A stretch of DNA of 29,713 nt from a virus, in IMG/VR virus record IMGVR_UViG_3300009079_000081, positions 1 through 29,713 of that record; one strand, given 5' to 3'. The notes below the pieces were generated by a model that did not search any database, was not told the origin of the DNA, and was given only the letters and a program-made list of their open reading frames with translations. A program made the translations under genes and the position numbers. Shown piece by piece: positions 15,301 through 24,400 of the stretch (its first letter is position 1; each line of letters opens with the position of its first letter).

Positions 15301-17636
15301 CTAGTGTTAGTGGAGTTACAGATAAATCTAGATTAACAATAGGAGGTAGCGGTGCTTGTGCTACTCCTGCAAGAGAACAAGATATAAGTGTTGTTTCTTA
15401 TTATGCATCATTAAAGAATACATTTGTAAATCAATATGGACAAATATATTCTTATGATACAATTGATACAGGATTTCAAACAAGTGTAACATCTAATACT
15501 ACTGCTGTAGTATTTGGAGGAGATACATTCATATCTAGGTTTGCATTTAAAACTAAACTTCCTTTCTTTATAGATAATAGAGTTAATGCTCCTGATGATA
15601 GTGATATATTCTATGATGAGATAGGTAATGTAGCTTATCCAAAATACTGGCACTCGGCTAGATCTATATTAAGTAATTTTGATCTTACTAATACTCATGG
15701 TGGTACACCTACATTAACAAATATTATTTCATATAAAGCACATAACTTTGATTGTCCTAATGATCCATTACCTGCTGAGGGAACTGGTAGAACATTCTAT
15801 GATGGATATTTCTATTTGTTTGCTTATGGTATTCCTAATTTCTATTGTGAGAGTTCTTATAACACAGATCTAAGACAAGCATTTAATAATAAAGAAGGAG
15901 ACTTCTGGCCACATGTATCTACAGGTATTCCCGATGATTGGGTACAAGAAGATTTTGTATCAATAGCAAATGATAATACATATACATATAATGTAACATT
16001 CTCTAAACAGAATAAAGAAAATACATTTACACATTTACCAGCAGATTATGATGGAAATCCATGTTATACATACTATCCATTTAGAGCTGTATATTCAGAT
16101 GCACAGAACACTGATGCTGATAACAGAGTAAATAGTTGGTTAACTTATAGAGCTATTTCTTATTTTGATTTTCCTCAGAACTATGGGGCACTTATATCAT
16201 TAGATGGTATTCAAAACAAAGCTGTATTAGCTAGGTTTGAGAATAAAACATTAATGTATAACAACCTCCTTACAATTGACACGAGTAATCCACAAGCTGC
16301 ATATGTAGGTAATCCTAATATGTTTAAAGGAGCACCTCCTATTGACTTTGCAGAAACAGATCTTGGATATGTAGGTAGCCAAAATAAAATGTTATTGAAG
16401 ATTCCTCAAGGACAGATAACAGTTGATGCTAAAAGAGGACAAGTTTTTCTTATTCAAGGAACACAAGTAGAAGACTTATCTGCATTTGGTTCTGGAATGA
16501 ATAGATTCTTCACAGACCATTTAGCTTTTGAAATCTTGAGATACTTTCCAAAGGTAGATACAGATAACAATTTTAATGGTGTAGGATTGCATGGTGTGTA
16601 TGATAGTAAGTTTGATAGAGTGATACTTACTAAGTTAGATTACATTCCATTGAGTAATGATATTAAGTATGATACTACAACAAGAGATTTTTATATAGAA
16701 GAACCATTAGGTAATAATGTTTTTAATAAATTAGTTGTAAGTTTAAAAGACTCAGATTACTTTTGTAATAAGTCTTGGACACTTTCATTTAATGTAAATA
16801 CTAAAAGCTGGATATCTTTTCATAGTTATATTCCTAACTGGTATATAGCAGAAAACAATTTCTTTTATTCTGGTATTAATGGATGTTGTGATGAGTTTGA
16901 TTTTATTGCAGGATCTATTGTACCTACACCAAGTACAACAACAACTACTTCTTCTTCCACTTCAACATCAACTACTACTTCTACTACTACAATAAAAGAT
17001 TGTACAATAGAAGGACAATTAATATTAACTAATTGTGATATAGAAGGAGAAGGTTACATAATTCCACAACCATGTCAAAGACCTATGCACTTACTAACAT
17101 TTGCACTTATACCAGGATATGTAATAATATCTCCTCCTTCAACAGTAGTTTCTACAGGAAGTCAAGAAGATGCATGTAATGCCATCTCTTATTTAAAGTC
17201 ACTTACTAATGATACTACTGCAAGTGTTACTAATCTTTTAGCTAGTGCTGTAAGTTTAACAGTTGGACAGACTTTATACAACACTTCAACAGGAACAGAT
17301 TGTACATTGATACCTGATGGTTGGTATTTTACAGCAAGTACTATAGAGAGTGAAATAGTATACAATGTAGTAAATGGTGTAATAACTGAAATAGTTAATT
17401 GTAATCCAGTTACTACAACAAGTACTACTACAGCATCAAATTGTTTCTCATTCACAATACGTAAATCATCAATTGGTGTTGTAGCAGTAACTTATACTAA
17501 TTGTTCAGGAGTAGCATCAAGTATAAATATTGGTAACCCAACACCAGGTGGACCTTCTGAAGCAACGTTCTGTGCACGTAATGGTAGCATAACTGTACCT
17601 CCTGATGTATCGTTAATTAATAATGGATCTTGTTAA
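12372..17636 (+). CDS. crAss-like muzzle / tail-stabilisation protein, main part, with adhesin-like C-terminal extension
   Basis: This 1754-residue protein has a core (residues 1 to about 1515) whose start (GLNLDNTLNQIKQGTLTYAL) and recurrent propeller-like beta blocks match, from memory, the muzzle protein that closes the crAss-like tail and relates to P22-type tail-stabilisation proteins. Conserved blocks include IYWTDGFNPRRYLDIND, FNSPETSFGQPFLG and SWISFHSYIPNWYIAENNFF. Between about 600 and 815 there is a Cys-rich stretch (ten Cys) that looks inserted. After FYSGINGCCDEFDF the core stops and two Thr-linker modules follow: a Ser/Thr linker (about 1518-1540), a domain with GSQEDACNA, a second Thr linker (about 1680), and a last domain with VTYTNCSG, FCAR and NNGSC, the same type as the adhesin at 5523. 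The expected muzzle C-terminus is missing here and appears in the next gene. Confidence 0.72.
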   Translation: MAEEQSQGNIKQELNSANIGLNLDNTLNQIKQGTLTYALNAAVENFDSSSVNYQNEQGNELCVTFPKEYVLIGTHFINEQSKHIFFITNPNTGDSEIGYMDNNDCIYRPLVNAICLNFNVDHPIHKAVHKITNCTTEIYWTDGFNPRRYLDINDIPYILRSGSALCDPLFSDQLDCNQLKLQPNFNIPNLAIADVTTGGSLLAGTYQFAVQYSDAVGNPFTSYYSITNPTPIADPQIATVNFNYVVGKSVVVAVDNLDSSGQFQYFNLAVIKTVNAITSVELIGTYFIDNTSLNITYTGQIVDDIRLSMNDIFEKFPYYDVAEDLTAVQDVLVWDGLASIDRINYQSIASQINLLWETYAIPPNENYANELNATNLRGYLRDEVYAFEIVFLLKNGKQTDGFHIPGRILTTQEQFLPEIPDTNNDFIGTPARIDDETGIGYSPYWKIYNTASVIDVAQGDSIGNATPYEYGNFAYWESTEEYPCNKDLWGDLAGQNIRHHKFPDVLVSPITKPVIEYDSSKGLAGLAVQNDYVYPIGVRLDTAQVSNLIQTSSLTDDQKADIVGYKIVRGDRGTNKSIVAKGILRNVGEYKREEQSFYFPNYPYNDLNEDVFLNATNNAWSNETTPWLVTCNSIDPTLGYAKVSYTDPNTNRENTWNVKLNETVEFCSATRPITVLGVCNIGPGNYDVWYATGCLGCRGYNIFWDDPFTIDNSTVNHRQDYLDGTGVLDLNSGGCDTTYATVEQGFGIDSDCSNGFWDGLCKCNSWGSFGLEAIYLTTAVDQDEAQILPNVGRRSKLNCKVPTPLSPISSNTELSKRQIFNSPETSFGQPFLGDILKLENVMYGKGYAHFVQVKSNAKYRLLTKEAQEDALESSNKLGSITDPFNATAMFTAYQAYLQIYINGITRRNYAYSFNSTASYDYNADITNSGNKQRTLDIKRYLIPGVQNVGDDFNINNYQRESSVYLRTDENKTGLPFPSVSGVTDKSRLTIGGSGACATPAREQDISVVSYYASLKNTFVNQYGQIYSYDTIDTGFQTSVTSNTTAVVFGGDTFISRFAFKTKLPFFIDNRVNAPDDSDIFYDEIGNVAYPKYWHSARSILSNFDLTNTHGGTPTLTNIISYKAHNFDCPNDPLPAEGTGRTFYDGYFYLFAYGIPNFYCESSYNTDLRQAFNNKEGDFWPHVSTGIPDDWVQEDFVSIANDNTYTYNVTFSKQNKENTFTHLPADYDGNPCYTYYPFRAVYSDAQNTDADNRVNSWLTYRAISYFDFPQNYGALISLDGIQNKAVLARFENKTLMYNNLLTIDTSNPQAAYVGNPNMFKGAPPIDFAETDLGYVGSQNKMLLKIPQGQITVDAKRGQVFLIQGTQVEDLSAFGSGMNRFFTDHLAFEILRYFPKVDTDNNFNGVGLHGVYDSKFDRVILTKLDYIPLSNDIKYDTTTRDFYIEEPLGNNVFNKLVVSLKDSDYFCNKSWTLSFNVNTKSWISFHSYIPNWYIAENNFFYSGINGCCDEFDFIAGSIVPTPSTTTTTSSSTSTSTTTSTTTIKDCTIEGQLILTNCDIEGEGYIIPQPCQRPMHLLTFALIPGYVIISPPSTVVSTGSQEDACNAISYLKSLTNDTTASVTNLLASAVSLTVGQTLYNTSTGTDCTLIPDGWYFTASTIESEIVYNVVNGVITEIVNCNPVTTTSTTTASNCFSFTIRKSSIGVVAVTYTNCSGVASSINIGNPTPGGPSEATFCARNGSITVPPDVSLINNGSC

Positions 17637-17645
17637 TAAATTAAT

Positions 17646-18512
17646 ATGTCAAAAATAATAACAATAAGGTTAACTCAAGTGTCACCATCTTCTGGACCAT
17701 TTACAATCTATGATCAGTTTGGGAATGTGATAGCAGAAGGTGTGACTAAGAAAGCTCTCATTGATGGGATTAACTATTCTGTGGATGATGATGTGTTATC
17801 AATTACATTAAAATCTACAGGTAATTGTAAAATACAAAAGACAGTGTATGTAAGTGACATTACAGAAGAGGAATATATTAATATCAAATTAAAACAAATT
17901 GTAACAGGATGTATATGGAGACACTTAACTAATATACAATTATACAATTCTTACTATGGTGTTACAGAACCATACATAATTGAATATCCATTTGCTTATA
18001 GTAACCAAGATGAGATCTTACAGAACGTAAAAGATTACACTAAAGCATATGAATATATATCTATACCAGATGGTGTCTTTAATGATAACACAAGAATAGA
18101 AACAAACAACAAGTGGTTTAACAAAGCTATTTTATATAATGGACAACAGAGTTCAGGAGTGTTAACTCTTGTTGCTAAACCTCTTAATGATATGCGTGCA
18201 TACATGCAATATCCAATATTCAATACAGATAGTAAAACAATCACGTACACTAAGAGTGATAACTTCTATCAGTATAATACATTCTGGGCTCTACAGAAAA
18301 GTTCTCAAGTTCCATTGTTTAATACAGGATGTGAAAGTCTTTCTATTGATAAGGTGATTAACCAAAGCAATATGGATTATGGATCCAGAAGTTTCAAGAA
18401 AGCTACACTAAGAGCTAAAGAACTCAAGATACGTCATATATTAGATGACAATTGTACAACTCATCTTGTCTCACAATTTATCCTAAGCCCTAGTCAAATC
18501 AGTTACAAGTAA
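17646..18512 (+). CDS. GPF-anchor domain fused to the C-terminal domain of a muzzle protein
   Basis: This 288-residue protein begins with a diverged copy of the adhesin anchor at residues 1 to about 75: ITIRLTQVSPSSGPFTIYDQ, then STGNCKIQ. From about residue 88 (CIWRHLTNIQLYNSYYG) to the end it matches what I recall as the C-terminal domain of crAss-like muzzle proteins: PYIIEYPFAYSNQDEILQNV, a KAILYNGQQSSGVL segment, SDNFYQYNTFW, CESLSIDK, NQSNMDY, LRAKELKIRHILDD and the closing HLVSQFILSPSQISYK. The preceding ORF carries the rest of the muzzle and ends in other modules. The pair is best read as a muzzle split by insertion of adhesin modules. The next gene starts in its stop codon (TAATG, 18510-18514). 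Confidence 0.72.
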   Translation: MSKIITIRLTQVSPSSGPFTIYDQFGNVIAEGVTKKALIDGINYSVDDDVLSITLKSTGNCKIQKTVYVSDITEEEYINIKLKQIVTGCIWRHLTNIQLYNSYYGVTEPYIIEYPFAYSNQDEILQNVKDYTKAYEYISIPDGVFNDNTRIETNNKWFNKAILYNGQQSSGVLTLVAKPLNDMRAYMQYPIFNTDSKTITYTKSDNFYQYNTFWALQKSSQVPLFNTGCESLSIDKVINQSNMDYGSRSFKKATLRAKELKIRHILDDNCTTHLVSQFILSPSQISYK

Positions 18513-20827
18513 TGAAAAAGAATACACAAACATCAAACTGGTTAGAGAATTATAATGATTCTAATGTAAATTTACCTCAAGGATATGTAGGAGAAGGAAT
18601 ATTCAATGGTCCTATATTTGAAAACCCTGCTGTTAAAGGACAATTTCAAATGGGTGGTAATATACCAGGAGCTGTAGGACATATGTATGCTAGAACAGGA
18701 GCTCCTAGTAAAGGACCACGTAGAAACCAAACTGATGTTACAGATGCTTCTGCACAGAATGGCAAAGAGATGCAATACTACCAACAAGGATTAGATTGGA
18801 AACCTAAATCTATTAGTCAAAATGGAAGTTATAATACTGGGGATAAAGTAACTTATGGAACTCCTGAATATAGAGAAGCATATAATAGAGGTGAGGTGAT
18901 TACAGATGAAGGAGTTCGTTCTCCTATACAATTAGATGAAGTAGTAATAAAAGGAAAGAAGAAAGATAAGAATTGGTTAGAACAATATGCAAGTAAGATT
19001 GCAGAAGAGAATAGAGATGCTGGGCTATTAGGTGCAATCATTGGTACACCTATTTCTGCTATTACAAGTCTTCCTCAACTTATGGGAATGAAAGCTTTAA
19101 CAGGAGAAATGCAAAGACCATCAGAAGGATTAGATATTAAAAATCCTTATGGAGCTATGGCAGTTGATGCTATAGCAGATCCTTCAACCTGGATAGGTGT
19201 TGGTGAGTTATCAGGATTAAGTAAACTAACTAAAGAAAAAGCTCTTGCAAAATTATCTAATCTAAAAAATATAAATGCAGAAGGTAAGATATTTAGTGGA
19301 ATGAACAATCAACTAAATAGTATTGTTAAAAATACTGCAAACACATCAAAAAATTTAGAAGACTTAACTCATGCTAAAGATTGGGCAAAACAATATGGAT
19401 ATGAATTACCAGAAAACTTAGAAAGAATTGCTCAATCTGATGAACTTACTAATAGAACTGTAAGAGGTATGATGAATAGACATAATACTTTTGTTAGAGG
19501 CGTGAGTACTAACTGGGATGAACTTGCAACAAGAAATCCTGAAATATTAAGACATCTTGAAGGAAAAGGAATTGATTGGCAAAATAACCCAAAAGCAGCT
19601 GCAGAATATATGGCAACGCATGTTCCTATACAAACAGGGTATGGTAGAGCAGACCTAAATCAGCAAGTTTTTGGACAAGGGTTAGATGCAATTTATACAT
19701 CTAATTCTATCCCTACTGCTGAAGGTTACACTTATGGACAAGGTTATATAACAAAAGTTAAAAAACCAACTGACTTTTCTTCTTTAGATAGAAAAGATTG
19801 GATTACTAAAAATAATCCAGAATATTATGAAAATTCATTACCATCATCAAGAGTATTTAGTGTTGAAAATTTAGATCAACTTAATCCTAAAATTGCAAGT
19901 GATTTTCTTGAGCAAGGAAGAATCAACAATGATGAATATAAAAAAATGTTAAAATATTTTGAAGAATCAAATAATAAACATGTAGATTTACATAAAGAAC
20001 ACAAAATAAGTGAATTACCAGAAAGCATTTGGGATCAAACTCCTGAGCATGATGAAATATTTGATAATTATTATAATGCATTAAAAAAAGAAAAAGAAGC
20101 AATTGCTAAAAATCTTTTTTTTGAAGATTATAGTGGTAAAACATTAAGAACGGAAAGAGCTCCTATTTCTAATTCAGTTTTTCATACTAATAAAATAATT
20201 GACAAATTTCTTGCAACTAAAGGTAAAAATACTTGGAGCAGTGCAAAAGGTACTTCTGAAGGAGAGAAATTATATCAAGATATAATAAATATTCAAAAAA
20301 ATAATCCAGATAATAATAAAGCAGTTTTAGATTTTATACAAAAAAATTATCCTGAGTTTGATCCTATAGATAGATATTCACATTATATACATTTAGGAAC
20401 TCCAGGTGAAAAAATATTAGAACCAATTAAAAGCTGGGAGATTACTCCTGATATATGGAAGAACAAAAGTAGAGCACATACTAATGCTTATTCTAAGAAA
20501 TTATCAGCAATGGAAGAAGGAGGAATCATTAAAGATGATAGAGGACAATGGGATCATCCAGGAGAGATAACAGAAATAGGAAGTAATGAAATAACAATGG
20601 AAGGAGTTCATTATGATGTTCTTGGTGTATCAGATACTGGTGATACTAAACTAATGAAACCAGGAAAGAATTATAAGTTCAAAGGAAAGAAGGTGACAGA
20701 ATATCCTATGGCTAAGAATGGTGTAAACCAACAAGATCAAAAAACTTTGCAACAATTAGATCAATTGACTAACTTTACAAATTATAATAAACCACAACCA
20801 GGAGGTTGGTTAGAAGCTTACAAATGA
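18512..20827 (+). CDS. crAss-like virion cargo protein with a candidate ADP-ribosyltransferase-like region
   Basis: This 771-residue protein has an N-terminus (SNWLENYNDSNVNLPQGYVG, IPGAVGHMYARTGAPS, SAQNGKEMQYYQQGLDWKPK) and C-terminus (WDHPGEITEIGSNEITMEGV, KFKGKKVTEYPMAKNG) that I recall as framing a protein after the muzzle in crAss-like phages, where internal cargo is encoded. Residues about 172-195 form a small hydrophobic stretch. The middle (about 320-430) contains TFVRGVST (326-333), YTSNSI (395-400), TAEGYTYGQGYITKVKK and DFSS. The spaced RG and YTS resemble the R-S part of R-S-E ADP-ribosyltransferases; I could not place the catalytic Glu. Cargo is thought to be ejected into the cell, so an effector is possible. 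The stop overlaps the next ATG (ATGA). Confidence 0.65.
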   Translation: MKKNTQTSNWLENYNDSNVNLPQGYVGEGIFNGPIFENPAVKGQFQMGGNIPGAVGHMYARTGAPSKGPRRNQTDVTDASAQNGKEMQYYQQGLDWKPKSISQNGSYNTGDKVTYGTPEYREAYNRGEVITDEGVRSPIQLDEVVIKGKKKDKNWLEQYASKIAEENRDAGLLGAIIGTPISAITSLPQLMGMKALTGEMQRPSEGLDIKNPYGAMAVDAIADPSTWIGVGELSGLSKLTKEKALAKLSNLKNINAEGKIFSGMNNQLNSIVKNTANTSKNLEDLTHAKDWAKQYGYELPENLERIAQSDELTNRTVRGMMNRHNTFVRGVSTNWDELATRNPEILRHLEGKGIDWQNNPKAAAEYMATHVPIQTGYGRADLNQQVFGQGLDAIYTSNSIPTAEGYTYGQGYITKVKKPTDFSSLDRKDWITKNNPEYYENSLPSSRVFSVENLDQLNPKIASDFLEQGRINNDEYKKMLKYFEESNNKHVDLHKEHKISELPESIWDQTPEHDEIFDNYYNALKKEKEAIAKNLFFEDYSGKTLRTERAPISNSVFHTNKIIDKFLATKGKNTWSSAKGTSEGEKLYQDIINIQKNNPDNNKAVLDFIQKNYPEFDPIDRYSHYIHLGTPGEKILEPIKSWEITPDIWKNKSRAHTNAYSKKLSAMEEGGIIKDDRGQWDHPGEITEIGSNEITMEGVHYDVLGVSDTGDTKLMKPGKNYKFKGKKVTEYPMAKNGVNQQDQKTLQQLDQLTNFTNYNKPQPGGWLEAYK

Positions 20828-21447
20828 AAACAGGTATATATACAATAACTAATACTATTACAAACCATATATACGTGGGAGCTGCTTCTGACATTCTAAA
20901 AAGATTAAATCAACATTTATTAGGATTAAGAAGAAATAATCATGATAACGATTATTTACAAAATTCTTTTAATAAGTACAAGGAAGAAAGTTTTATCTTT
21001 GAAACATTGGAAGAATGTAACAAAAAATACTTGTACTCTCAAGAACATTATTGGTGTAATATGTTAAATACACATAATAAAAGTTTTGGATTTAATTTAA
21101 AACCAACACATCCAGATAACCTATCTTTGTGTAGTGAAGAAACTAGAACAAAAATTAGATTAAAGGCTACTGGTAGAAAATGGTCTGATGAATATAAACA
21201 ATTGTTTAGAGAAAAACAATTAGGAAAAAAACAATCAGAAGAACAAATTACAAAATCTAAAGAAAGCAAATACAAAAAAGTTTATCAATATTCTTTAGAA
21301 GGGAAGTTAATTAAAGAGTGGCCTTCAGCTCAACACATAAAAAAAGAATTAAACATACCAGCAAATAACATATCTAATTGCTGTAATAATAAAAAGTCTT
21401 GTAATACTGTAAAAGGTTTTAAATGGACATATATAAATCAAGGCTAA
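20824..21447 (+). CDS. Free-standing GIY-YIG homing endonuclease with NUMOD modules
   Basis: This 207-residue protein starts at the ATG overlapping the upstream stop (ATGA, 20824-20827). A longer TTG start at 20806 is possible but less likely because it would sit inside the cargo gene. The GIY-YIG nuclease signature is visible: GIY (4-6), YVG (17-19), R27 and H31, SQEHYW with E74, and GFNLKP with N91. Downstream, two GRKWS / GKKQS repeats (about 118-145) resemble NUMOD3, and YQYSLEGKLIKEWPSAQHIK...NISNCC...KGFKW is NUMOD1-like, both DNA-binding modules of homing enzymes. The gene probably moved in between two cargo genes as a selfish element without disrupting either. It should cut cognate sites in phages lacking it. 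Its coding style is Lys-rich and intron-like compared with its neighbours. Confidence 0.87.
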   Translation: MKTGIYTITNTITNHIYVGAASDILKRLNQHLLGLRRNNHDNDYLQNSFNKYKEESFIFETLEECNKKYLYSQEHYWCNMLNTHNKSFGFNLKPTHPDNLSLCSEETRTKIRLKATGRKWSDEYKQLFREKQLGKKQSEEQITKSKESKYKKVYQYSLEGKLIKEWPSAQHIKKELNIPANNISNCCNNKKSCNTVKGFKWTYINQG

Positions 21448-21460
21448 ACAAATATAAATC

Positions 21461-24400
21461 ATGAAAGCACAAATTTTAAAAATTGCAGGAGTTAAATCTG
21501 AAAAGGAGTTCTATAAAAAGTTTCCTTCAGAAGAAGCCTTTATGAAGAAACATGGTAAAGAGTTTAAGAAAGCTCAGACTGGTGCTGCAATTAATGCATC
21601 ACAAGTACGTCAACCAGCTTTCAAACCTTTAAGTTATCAAGATCAAGTTGATGATGTTGACAAAATGTTAACAGGTTCAACAGCTGCACAAAGACAAGAG
21701 CTTGCACTTAAACAACAAGCTGCTTCAAAAGATAGTGGTAGTGGTGGAGGTTTTGACATTGCTGGTCTTATGAAACTAGCTGGAGGTGCTATGCAAGGAG
21801 GAGAAGGCATGGAAGGCATAGGTGATTTGGGTGGAGCTGCAAGTGGTGCTGGAGCAGGTGTAGCAGCAGCAGCAAGATATGGAGCAGATATTCCTATGGC
21901 TCAAGATGGAGATTGGTATTCTAAGAATCCTATAGGAGGTTCAACTAGTTATGGACAAGTGCAACCTGTAAGTGGATTAAAATCTGCAGGTTCTACAAAT
22001 CCTTTAGCTACTGGTGGAACAGGAGGATTTGATGTTTCTAAATTAGGTCCTCAAGGAGTTGGTTCAAAAGCAGAAGATAATACATGGTCTAAAGTGGGAG
22101 GAGCGTTAGGTAAATATGCAGGACCAGTTGGAGATGTTATTAGTGGTATTGGAGAATTAAAGAAAGAGAAAGAAGCAAGAAAAGCTGCTGAGCAAGCAAG
22201 AGATGTAAGTAAAATATCTCTTCAAGCAGCAACAAGTGTTGATGTAGATGCAAGAAGACAACAATCTGAAAACATAGCTAAGCAAAGAGAAGCACAAATG
22301 CCAGTTAATACAGGAGAAGAATTCTTTCCTATATATGGTGTAGGTACAAATGTTCTTGCTAGAAATGGTATGATGTTACAAGGTGGCGGTGAAATACAAA
22401 ATACATATGATCCATATGATATATATGAAGATAGTGGATATGAGCCATTGAATGATAGTAACGTGAAACAATACTACCATGGTGGAAGATTACATAAAAT
22501 GCAAGATGGTGGAGGAACTCCTTGGGGAGCTATTGGACAAAAAGCTACAGGCATAGGACAATCATTAATGGGTGGTCAAAATGCTGGTGGTAAAATTGGT
22601 GGTACAATAGGTTCAAGTATTGGTAATGCTATTGTTCCAGGACTAGGTGGAGCTATTGGTGGATTTGTTGGAGGATTAGCTGGTAATGCTTTAGATACTA
22701 ATGCTAAGAGAATGAAGAAAGCACAAGATGCTACACAAAGAAATATGCAAGGAATGGCTAATGCTAATATGGCTAAAGGTATTCAAGCACAGAACCAATC
22801 ATATATGGAAGATGGTGGATGGGTATCTAACGATTGGACTCCACAAGTTATAGCTTCATTCGGTGGTCTCGATGAACAAGAAGTATATGACTATGCACAT
22901 GAAGGAATGGATACACTAAGAGCTGGTGGACATTTAAGAGATTACACACCTCCTAGTGATAGAGCTATGGAAATATATGAAGATGGTGGAGAGATTCAAT
23001 CTTATGGATTAGGTGGAGAGTTACAAACACATTGGGGTGGAGGAGCTGAAACTATTTCACGTAACCCTTACTTACCTGGTACAGGAGAAACAATTATGTT
23101 TAGAGGTAAGAGTCATGAAGAATATTCTCCAAATGGAGAAACAGGAATTGGTGTTACATATGGTGGTAACCCAGTAGAAGTAGAAAGAGGAGAACCTATG
23201 GTAGAATTAGAAGAAGGTGGAACAATAGATCCTGAAACAGGAGAAGTTCAAAAATCAGGAGTGGTGTTTGGTAATCTTCAAATACCTAATCAATATATAG
23301 ATATGTTAGGAGATAAAAATGCAAAAGGTAAAAAGTTTAAAAACTATGTAGCTGATTTATCTAAGATAGAAGAAAAACAAAATACTATCATAGATAAATC
23401 ATCTAAAGAACTTAATGCTCTTGATCCTGTAAACTCTTTTGATAAATTAAAACTTACAGCATTGCAAGCTAATATACAAGGAGCTAATATGAAACTTAAA
23501 GATCTTGCTGATAAAAAGATAAATGCAGCTTCTCTTCAGAATGCTATCAATGATACAGCAGAAGAACATGGATTAGTTGCTGATGATCTTGCTAGAGGTA
23601 AAGCAAAGGTTGATAAAAAAGCTTTACGAGACTATGCTGAATATGGTAAACAAATGTTTGCAGATGGTGGTTCTATAATTGATCCTTTAGAACAATTAAA
23701 AGAATTACTAGGAAATAAAGGATTTGATTATAAACAATCAAGTGGTATAAGAACAGGTTCAAAAACTAAACAAGGAAAAGCATCTAGACATAGTACTGGA
23801 GAAGCTATGGATTTAACATTTCCTAAATTAGGAAAAGATTCATACAACGCAATGTTACAAGATCCTGAGATAGCTCAATTCATGTTAGATAATAATCTTA
23901 CAGCTATAGATGAATATGATGATGACATAAGAAAACAAACAGGAGGATCTGGAGGACATTTGCATATTGGATTAGATAAGGGTACAGCTGTTGCAGATAG
24001 ATTTAGAAATCAAGCTCAAGCATTGTATGGTGCTAAAACACCAGCTACTACAACTGACAATACTACTAGTGCAGCAACTACTACAACTGAGATTACTAAA
24101 CCTCCAAAAATGACAACAGCAGAAGCTATTAGTAAAGGATTTAAATACAATCCAACAACTAAGCAATATGAAAAAACAGTTAAAGGAGTACAAGCAACTG
24201 ATACTGCAACAAATGAAGGGACAGCATTAGAGAAAATTCCTGCAGGACAAAAACGTGGTACATCAGGTTTGTATGGTAAAGTGACACAAGAAGCTTTTGA
24301 TACAGCTAAAAAAGAAAACCCTTGGTTTGATTGGACAGGTTTTGATCCTTCTAAGAAAGCAGATGTATTACGTTATCAAAATGCATTTAACACTAAAGCT

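Noticed and set aside
16915-17645. Sequencing error or frameshift as the reason for the split muzzle
   Set aside because: The junction holds complete extra modules, a tandem TAATAA stop and a new anchor domain with its own start, which a single-base error would not create.
20806-20823. Earlier TTG start for the GIY-YIG gene
   Set aside because: It would add six residues not typical of the family, which begins close to GIY; the ATG at 20824 makes the usual ATGA coupling.
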